Origin: Loxodes magnus
Lineage: Eukaryota; Ciliophora; Karyorelictea; Loxodida; Loxodidae
Assembly: GCA_946699065.1 (NCBI GenBank)
Contig: CAMPDV010001734.1
Coordinates: 1 to 64,000 of the forward strand
DNA: 64,000 nt
Direction of reading: 5' to 3'
Notes under the pieces: generated by a model
Seen by the model: the letters and a program-made list of their open reading frames with translations, nothing else
Database searches by the model: none
Told to the model about the DNA's origin: nothing
Shown: positions 56,430 through 64,000 of the stretch, one piece after another
Layout: each line of letters starts with the position of its first letter
How positions within the stretch are numbered: the first letter of the stretch is position 1
Position numbers and translations under genes: made by a program

Positions 56430-59400
56430 GTATCTTTCTTCCACATTTTTAATTATAAAATACCTACAATTTAAATTTTAGTGAAGGTTTAATTAAATTA
56501 ATAACTTATTAAAAATTCCTTGCTAGCTATATGCTAAATATGAACTATAAATTAAAGGTAATTTAATTATTAAACGTTTACATTATATTAATAAACTAAT
56601 GAAGTATTTCTAATAAACATATATTTAAAAGCATAGATATCAGTTAATAGATATTATATTTTATAAATTATTAAATTAATAAAGCTGAACATTTTTAAAA
56701 GGAAAATTAACTCTTCTAGTCAAAATCATAAATATCAACTGCTATCTCATTATTTCAGCAAAATGAGACATAAAGTATATTGATGCTACTTTTAAGAGAT
56801 AAATATACAAAGTTGACGTTTTTTATAATATAATAATTTTGCTATTCAAGGAAGTTAGATTAGTTTTGAGAATATTTATCTATAATGCGCTAATTATACA
56901 ATAAATTCTGCATTATATAATTGGATAAATTTTTATTATTTAAGTGAATTTCATATCCCTTTAAATGTATAATTGATAAGACTCTATCATCTTTGAAAAA
57001 TTTATCTTCTGATCAATTTTCAAGCAAGTCACTAAGAAATTAATAGCTCTTTTATCTAATTTTAATTAAAACTAAACATTTATCTTTTGATTTTATTTTA
57101 TTCAACTATATGAATGTGCTTTTCATATAAATAATAGCAGATTAAAATTACTAAATATAATTACTCTTATTTAAATTTAGTTTTTTAACCTATTTTTAAA
57201 TAGATTATTTGTAATGCTTTATTTGTAAAATCTCTTAGATTTTCATTTTAATTACTTAAAATATCTCTATTATAAGAGATTATATCACTTATTATTTTTA
57301 ATTAAATACATATTAAAAATTAGATTTTGTTATATGTATCTAGCTTCCTTTTAAAGCTATATTATATTTAATTAAATTAGTTATTATTATATCATATCAC
57401 TTCAAAAAAGAGTAGGAAGCTTGTTTAGTTTCTGAGTAACAAATTTCTAAAATATCCCTATTCTCTTACTTTGTAAGCACTTAATTAAGTTATTTATCTC
57501 ACGTGCTTATTTTATTGCTATTCGTTAATCTCAGAATTCTACCTTTACCTACTCTTATAGCAATTATCAGATATTTTGCTCCTGTTTATCTTTTTAATTT
57601 CTAGATTTAAAAGTATTGGTGAATACTTATCATCTACCACTCTATTTCTAACTCTTCCTTTTATCTTCTTAGTAATTTTATCTTCAATATCTTATTGTCA
57701 ATAAATTAAAATCTGATTAGCTACTTAAAGTTGATATTTCTATCTCTGTTCTTAAGATTTATTTTTCCTCTTAATATCATTATTGCTATCTAATTAAATG
57801 TAGAAGCTCATTTATTAACTAGCTTACATTTAGATAAAAACACTAGAACTGTTCTGATCATAATAGCCATATCCTAATCATACGCCTGCCACTATTTCTT
57901 ACTTACATATAATCCTTCAGATGCTTATTTCTATTTAACTATCTAACATATAAATACCTAGCTTGACTATACATAATCATACAATTATTGGGTAATAAAT
58001 TAAACCTAACTTATTTGAATATCATAAGGCTATTTAGTAGATAACTAGTCGCAACCAGAGTTAAGTTAAACTAAAATACTAAATATTAAAAATGCCAGGT
58101 AAATAAACAAACTAGGTATCATACACTTCTAATTTTAATTAAAAAAACTTAAAAGTTTTTCAACATTTATAATAATTCATTTGGCCTTCTATCCTCTAGC
58201 TGTCACATCAATTTTTTCTTAGTGAGACTGTCATTTAAAGATTTTATTGTTTAAATCGCATTCATGCTATTTACTTTTGTAAATAATCTAGAATTCTATT
58301 ATTAAAGAAAGTACTTTGAATGCTTTGATTACTTATCCATTACTTTAATAAATTCTGAATAGAAGCTTACAATTAATTTTTGATCTACTTGCAAGAATCT
58401 TTGGCTATTAATTGTTTCCTACTAAATATTATATTCACTTACACATATTTAATTTAAAAGTATTTCCTTTTTCATTCTTTTTACTCTCCTTATCAAAATT
58501 CCTAATTTTCATTAGGAATTTATTCATATTTTTCCTGGCAATTATAAGAATAAAAGCTTTTATCAGCCTTATAGATCTTAATATTGGATATTAATTTACT
58601 TTGAGACTTTAACTTATTCAATCTAGTTTGATTTCTTTTTATTTTAAGCAATATTACTATATTATATTCTTTTGTAGGAGTTAAACCTAATTCTTATATT
58701 TTATCTTCTATTTTAATTTATTATTGGCTCTTGATAATTAATTTTTACTGACTATTTACTTTTCTTTCTGTTTCTAATCTCGCATTTAAATTCCTTTAAT
58801 AAAGTCTTCTTTGATGCAATTATCCTAGCTATTCTTTAATTAATTTTTATTATTCTAGATTAGTTTATTTTAAATGTTTCTTTGTTAAGATTCAAGTTTT
58901 CTCATTCTGTGTTAGTAGTTTCTAAAACTAGGACAGTTTTTGTAGCATTTTCATTAGCTTTAACTTAAGGAGTGGTTAAGTTTGGTGTTAAGATATGCTC
59001 TAATATTATAAAGGGGTTTTTTAAGATTTCTGAGTAATAATTGATTTCTTATGGATCTATTAATGTTTGATTATTAAAGTAGTATGAGAAGATATGTTTA
59101 AGGATTTCCTTCTAAGATAAGAAGAAAGGAATTCTTGAATTAACTAAAGTTATACAGAGAATCTCATTTACAGTTGGTCTTTAGTCAGGATTTTAACTAA
59201 ATAAAGGCACACTAAGAACTAAATTTCTTATCTATGTTACTATGGTAAAAGGTTATACTTGCATTTGATTACCTTGATGGGGATTTATCTATGATGATTT
59301 GTGGAAATTTGGTTCTAAATATGATTTAAAAGGTTTAGGTAGAAAATCTAATGAATGGGAATGTAAGGTAATAGTAATAGATAATTGGTAGTTAATTTGA

Positions 59401-60245
59401 AGTTTGAAGCATATGAAAAATAAGATAGGTTTAAATAAAGCAGAAAGAATTAAAATTAGAAGCTAAGTAAAATAATAGATAGTTAGTAACTTAAACATGT
59501 TTTGCATCTATTATTACATTTCCAGAATATACTAATAAAGATTTAGAAAAGCTTAATTTAAATTATAATTAACTTAATCTTGCAACTTCAAACACATTTT
59601 TCTCATAGCAGCATAGATCTTTACTCAATTTAAGCTATAAATTCATAAACTTTTGTGATTGTTTTTAAAAATATGACTAGCTACGAACTATAAGGTAAAA
59701 CTAAGAAAAAATAAAAAAGAAAAGTAAATTGAAGTAATTTAATAAGTGCTAATATCATTTGGTAATTAAGACAGCTTATTCTTTTTAATATGCTTCGTCA
59801 TTTCTTTAAAAAAGAATGGATTAGTAAAAGAGATGATTAAGCACTAAATAAAAGCTTAATTAAAAGCTAATAAAGTATATAAATTTAATAGATAGTAAAA
59901 TTAAACCTAAAATAATCCTTAATATTAAAATAATCCTTAGTGTTGAGAGGCACACAAATATATTTCCATTTTTCTTAAACAACAAGATAGATTTATTATA
60001 AGTAAAGAACTTCTATTTTATTTCTAAAAATTAAAAGAAAGCCCATATATAAAAAGTCTTTAGTGCTAAAATAATAATCTTAATAGGTTTTTTAATAACT
60101 ATCTGATTAAATAGTTTGAAATATGCTTCAAATATTAAATAGAGATATGAATAAAGAAAGCATATCTATTTATACTTTTAGTTATAGTTATATAATCTCA
60201 AACTTATTTAATAACTAAAGCTATTAATTCACTAATCCCTTCATA
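56430..60245. other. AT-rich loop between inverted arms, no gene recognised
   Basis: About 3.8 kb of AT-rich sequence. Short frames exist on both strands, but none shows sustained coding composition or motifs. No tRNA or tandem array seen. Confidence 0.5.
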
Positions 60246-60299
60246 GTTAACTATAATCCTTTTATTTATAATACTGACTAACTTTCTTTTTATGCTTTA

Positions 60300-60930
60300 G
60301 AGTATAAAATGCAGGAGTAATATACCTTCTTATTCATTAAATTGGAAAATAAAGGATTATTTATTAGTATTAATAGATGTAAATTGTCTATCTAACTTGT
60401 TAGCCTAAGAGTAACTTAGAGCTTCATTCTTTAATACTCTTCTCTATTTTTAGTCTAACTTAAGCAAGTCTAAAAAGGCTTACTTCACTTCTTGAAGCAT
60501 TCATTTTTACTTGATATTGAAATAAGTTTTTGTATAGTTATTGCATTTTCTATCCTTCATCATTTGGTTGATTTTATTCATTTACTTAGACTAAATGTAT
60601 CTTGCTTCACTCTACAACTAAGCCTCTTAATCTCAAGCCCTGTCTTTGTAAAATATCAAAAATTTCTAAAATACCTTCAGTATTACTAACTCTCAACAGA
60701 TCTTCTTTATTTTACATCCATGAACTAAATAACTCCTTTCTTGAACTACCAGTTTTCAGACTTTTTTCCCTTTCAGCCTAATTTATAATTATTAAGCTTT
60801 TATACCTTATACATTTCTTCTTTAATACTCTAATATTTGAGCACTTTCTGTTCATTTTTAGGAATTTGCTGATGCTTTTGCTTTTGAACTTAGTTCAGAA
60901 ACTTGAATATTTCTAGCTAAATCTAAGAAA
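60300..60930 (-). pseudogene. Diverged copy of the 54.8-kb hypothetical gene
   Basis: The reverse complement of about 60480-60700 aligns with 55050-55250 (CAACCAAATGATGAAGGATAG versus CCACCAAATCATAAAGACTAG; AAAAATGAATGCTTCAAGAAG versus AAAAATGAAATTTCAAGAGAG). Frames are broken. The plus-strand frame at 60492-60689 is its antisense. Confidence 0.45.
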
Positions 60931-61504
60931 TTAAGTAGCTGATGTAGCTATATCAATTAGACTGTGTTTATTGATAAGTTTTTATTTAGCTTTTTGATAT
61001 TCACGCATTTCTTGCTCCATCTAAAAGCTTAAATTAAAAGAGTAAGGCATTCACTTATATCTCATAACTGTAGCTTTATTGTCATGCTGATGTATACCAA
61101 CAACAGACTATTAGAAGGATTTTCCCATTTAAATTCTTTCTTACACATTACCTGAACTGGAAAAATATCTTAGCCTAACCTCTTAATTGCTATTTACACT
61201 ATCAATTCTAGAATAATCTAACACTCTTTTCCATACCAAAGCTATATAATTTTTCCTTTAACTAAAAAGATTATACCCTTTACCCTGTAATCAACAAAGA
61301 ATGAAAAATGAATGAAGTAATAAGCAAGCTAAAAGGATTAAAACCTTAAACTAGTAAAGTATTAGACATAAATAAGTGTATTTAATGCTTAGATTATTAA
61401 ACTTAACTTTATTTTACTTTCTAGTTAGCCAATTAATAATACCTAATTTAATAAATTCAATGCCTTCTACCAAGCTAATTAGTAAATTATTGCCTGTCCT
61501 AAAC

Positions 61505-62490
61505 AGTTTAGTCGCTTTAGTGATGCTTGCAGCAAAAAAAAGGGAAGAGCTTTGATGGGAAAATTTTAGTTTCAAGAAAGTGCTGAAGAATCATAGATTT
61601 AATTCCAAGCCTTCGATAAGAATCCAACAAGACTTATAGTTCTTTCTAAGAGATATAGCAAAGCTACAATATTTTCCATGACAACTATTACTGGATTAAA
61701 GTCTAGAACTAGAGAAACATGATCAAAAGATTAGCCGTTAACCACTTCGTTGAATTGACTAACGAAGAATTCAGAAAGACTTGCTTTGGATACAAGGATA
61801 CTTAAACAGGGCATAGAACTACATATATTAATATGAATAAAATGTTGCTGATTCTCTTGATTGGGAATAGAAGGGAGCTTTAACATCTGTCAAAGATTAA
61901 AACCAATTCAAAAGCTGCTATGCTTTTAGTACTATAGAAGTTGGGAAGGAGCTTACTTCATAAAAACTACTATTGGTATCTTTCTCTGAATAAGAACTAA
62001 TTGACTGCTCTAATTAATTTTGCAACCAAGGATGCAATGGTGGATGGATGGACTCTGCCTTCCAATATTGGTAATAGAATAGTGAAGAGACTGAATCAGA
62101 TTATCTTTACACTGGTTAAGATGGAAGCTGCAAATATGATTCATCCAAGACTATTATCGGAATAGCAAACTTTTTAGAAGTTCTCTCTAATGAAGCTGCT
62201 TTGAAAAATGCAGTAAATGGACATATTGTCTCAGTTGCAGTTGATATTTCAAATAGGTCATTCCATTCTTGAGACATTTATAATGGATAATGTTCATCTT
62301 AACCATAGTGTAAATCTTGTTAGTTATGGTACTGAAATGGACAAGACTACTTGAGAATCAATAATTCGTGTGGTACATAATGAGGAGAGAAAGGATATAA
62401 TAAATTGAAGAGAACCGATTCAAGTATCTCGGTTGGACAATGTGGAGTTACCTCAACTGATGAAGCCAACGAGCATGTAGACTAAATTGT
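61505..62490 (+). pseudogene. Cathepsin L-like cysteine protease, decayed copy 2
   Basis: Plus-strand relative of the gene at 53.1-54.1 kb. Recognisable are ELTNEEFRKTCFGYKDTQTG (about 61755), DQNQFKSCYAF around the catalytic Cys (Trp changed to Tyr), the Cys-rich NQGCNG region (62030), DYLYTGQDGSCKYDSSK, ALKNAVNGHIVSVAVDIS (62210) and NNSCGTQ-TGA-GEKGY (62381), the last with TGA at the conserved Trp as in copy 1. The His region is altered. Frameshifts are present, one at the same AAAATGT site as in copy 1 (propeptide/mature boundary). Confidence 0.8.
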
Positions 62491-62959
62491 TGTTTTTTTC
62501 AATTAAATAATAATAAATAAAGTGGTAAGCCAACTTAGGTATAGCCACTTAATTAAACTACTATATCTCTTCAATTTCTTCGTTTTAGACATAGCTAACA
62601 TAATACTTTACATTCTGTATCGCAATCATTTTTTACGAAGTTATATCTCTAATATTTCACCAGTTAGTTTTATTTATCTATATATAGCAAATAATGAATT
62701 TACCATTTTATATCTTTATTATTAGGTTTTTACTAAGATTAAACATTCTTTCTAGTCTCTTGTTTAGTTTCTATTTAAAGAGTTCTAATTTGCATAGGCA
62801 CAATATCATTGAATTTGAGCTTGATATATGATGATTATATAGCATTATTATGGATAAGGAGGGAGTTTAACTTTATAGATTTGCTTTCAGCTTATTTTTA
62901 GTTGACTTTTTATATTTACTTGAATTTCTTCTCTGCTTTTGATGTTCTAATTCACTCTT

Positions 62960-63240
62960 TTTATATAATCGAAAGTCTTAGCATCATCGATAAAATTTTA
63001 AATTGGTTTAGCTTCGGCACTAGAATTGATTCTTTAAGACTAAATAGCAAACTTTAAGCTGATAAAGTAAAAGCTTAACTTTCTTCCTGTCTTCAGAGAT
63101 TGATTTTGTCATAATTCTCTTAGAGCCTTTAAAGGAAGCATTTACCACCTTCAGTCTATTCTTCTAAAAGGTCTAAATAAAGCTACCTTTTATTCCTAAT
63201 CTTAACTATATTTCTTAGTCTAAAACCTGTTATCATGTAA
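62960..63240 (+). pseudogene. 5' fragment of the GPS-type membrane protein gene
   Basis: The plus strand reads SLSIIDKILNWFSFGTRID, homologous to SLSFIDKILDWLDLNTRIN of the gene at 50.1-52.6 kb, then CLQRLILSQ and onward. It lies just downstream of cathepsin copy 2, as the full gene lies downstream of copy 1. It is cut off near 63240. Confidence 0.6.
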
Positions 63241-63377
63241 CTCTATTCTAAGGCAACATTTCATATGATAGATTGGTCTCTTAAGGAAGGATAGCGAAGA
63301 GACAGTAAAAGGTAGTAATTAGATGGGAATAAGTTAGTAAGCGATTTTGAAGTAAAGGGTAGATAGGAATAGAATAA

Positions 63378-63436
63378 AGGTAGGTGGTCTAGTGGTATGA
63401 TTCTCGCTTAGAGTGGGAGAGGTCCCGGAACAGCCC
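63378..63436 (+). pseudogene. tRNA-Pro-derived pseudogene (anticodon loop now AGA)
   Basis: D arm and anticodon arm are those of eukaryotic tRNA-Pro(AGG): GGTCTAGTGGTATGATTC, then CTCGC-TTAGAGT-GGGAG, AGGTCCCGG. The anticodon loop has AGA where AGG is expected, the anticodon stem has one mismatch, the acceptor 5' half is lost, and the T arm is cut after GTCCCGG. Not functional. Confidence 0.75.
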
Positions 63437-64000
63437 TTTTAAAAGTGTGTTAATTATACTAAATAAAGACTTCATAGAATAGTATAATATATTAAATTAT
63501 AAAAAATATTTTAATTTTAGGATTTAATACTGCAAGTTCTAAAAGGTATAGCTAACTATATCTAGTTTGGTAATACTTATCTATATAACACTTACCAAAA
63601 TTTTTGTATTTAAAAGCTATTCTTTTTTATTAGGTAAAAATTTTAATTTAAATTTAGCGTAATCTTTTCAGCAATTGTCTCAGAAAATAATTTTAATTAA
63701 AGTCTAACGTTAGCTTATTTAAGGGCTAAGTATCATGATTTATAAAAGTCTAATATATTAATCCAGTTTTTCAAGATATTTATCTTTCTTAAATATAAAT
63801 TATTAAGAAACTAAAACTTAAAATATAAGTATTAAACTTAAATAGTTAAATTGATATAAAGCATATTTATTATATATAGAGAATAATTCTTTAAACTATA
63901 TTCGAAATATAACATTTACCATTTTAGTAAATTTAATTAAGACACTTAGTTAAAGAAATCAAATTTAAGGTTTTATATCGATACAATAATAAAACCTACT
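63437..64000. other. AT-rich DNA, nothing recognised
   Basis: No gene, array or RNA feature recognised to the end of the window. Confidence 0.5.

Larger units (their letters stand above)
60250..63240 (-). repeat. Right arm of large inverted duplication
   Basis: Mirror of 52.3-55.5 kb. Similarity ends near 63235, where the 5' fragment of the GPS-type gene (62960-63240) loses its match. The arms have diverged by many substitutions and indels, so the duplication is not recent. Confidence 0.65.

Noticed and set aside
58412-58594. Plus-strand Phe/Ile-rich frame in the loop region
   Set aside because: Typical of AT-rich non-coding DNA; no motif, no neighbouring support.
60492-60689. Plus-strand hydrophobic frame
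   Set aside because: Antisense of the diverged copy of the 54.8-kb gene.
62657-63259. Minus-strand frame of about 200 codons (MLPQNRVTWQQ...)
   Set aside because: The plus strand here is homologous to the 5' part of the 50.1-52.6 kb gene, so this is its antisense. It shows how easily frames stay open when no codon is a strict stop.

Overview
The window is AT-rich (roughly three quarters A+T) nuclear DNA of a ciliate. Protein-like reading frames appear only when TAA and TAG are read as glutamine. The clearest case is a 331-codon frame at 29680-30675 that holds a textbook RING finger with TAA/TAG at Gln positions. Several long frames also carry TGA where Trp is expected: two Trps of a GPS motif, the SWGE Trp of two cathepsins, GYW and CW sites of a ciliate membrane protein, and an N-W-I site in three WD repeats. 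TGA also ends genes. This fits the karyorelict nuclear code (UAR=Gln, UGA=Trp or stop; Loxodes/Parduczia type). The alternative is a germline genome of an ordinary UAR=Gln ciliate full of decaying genes. Frameshifts are common, so much of the window is pseudogenes, repeats and gene-poor AT-rich DNA.

Layout. (1) <1-7.07 kb is repeat-element copy A: a broken RING/B-box/coiled-coil/ubiquitin-like gene, a tandem array of intron-like units, then AT-rich DNA. (2) 7.2-9.0 kb holds a WD40 pseudogene and a coiled-coil fragment. (3) 12.5-14.8 kb is a membrane protein with a GPS-like region, in one frame if TGA is sense. (4) 14.9-18.2 kb, minus strand, is a decayed cluster of prokaryotic (archaeal-looking) genes: tyrosine recombinase, YprB-like RNase H-fold exonuclease, Hel308-type helicase and an unrecognised gene. 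(5) 19.8-25.9 kb holds a hypothetical gene and a large beta-helix/multi-pass ciliate membrane protein pseudogene. (6) tRNA-Lys(CTT) lies at 26.2 kb and a GC-rich inverted repeat at 28.5-29.15 kb. (7) 29.5-36.8 kb is element copy B, with the best RING gene, a longer intron-like array and an 824-bp array of a 9-bp unit. (8) 37.5-48.7 kb holds degraded copies C, D and E, another 9-bp array of different sequence, a LINE reverse-transcriptase fragment and coiled-coil genes. (9) 49-52.6 kb holds a hypothetical frame and a GPS/polycystin-like membrane protein. (10) 52.3-63.24 kb is a large inverted duplication with a cathepsin L pseudogene in each arm. (11) A tRNA-Pro-derived pseudogene lies at 63.4 kb.

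Two things stand out. One is a multi-copy element family whose gene joins a RING, coiled coil and ubiquitin-like fold, followed by a minisatellite in which each unit looks like a tiny spliceosomal intron. The other is the prokaryote-derived recombinase/exonuclease/helicase block. Coordinates of decayed genes are approximate (tens of bases). All protein assignments come from reading motifs by eye; no database search was possible.
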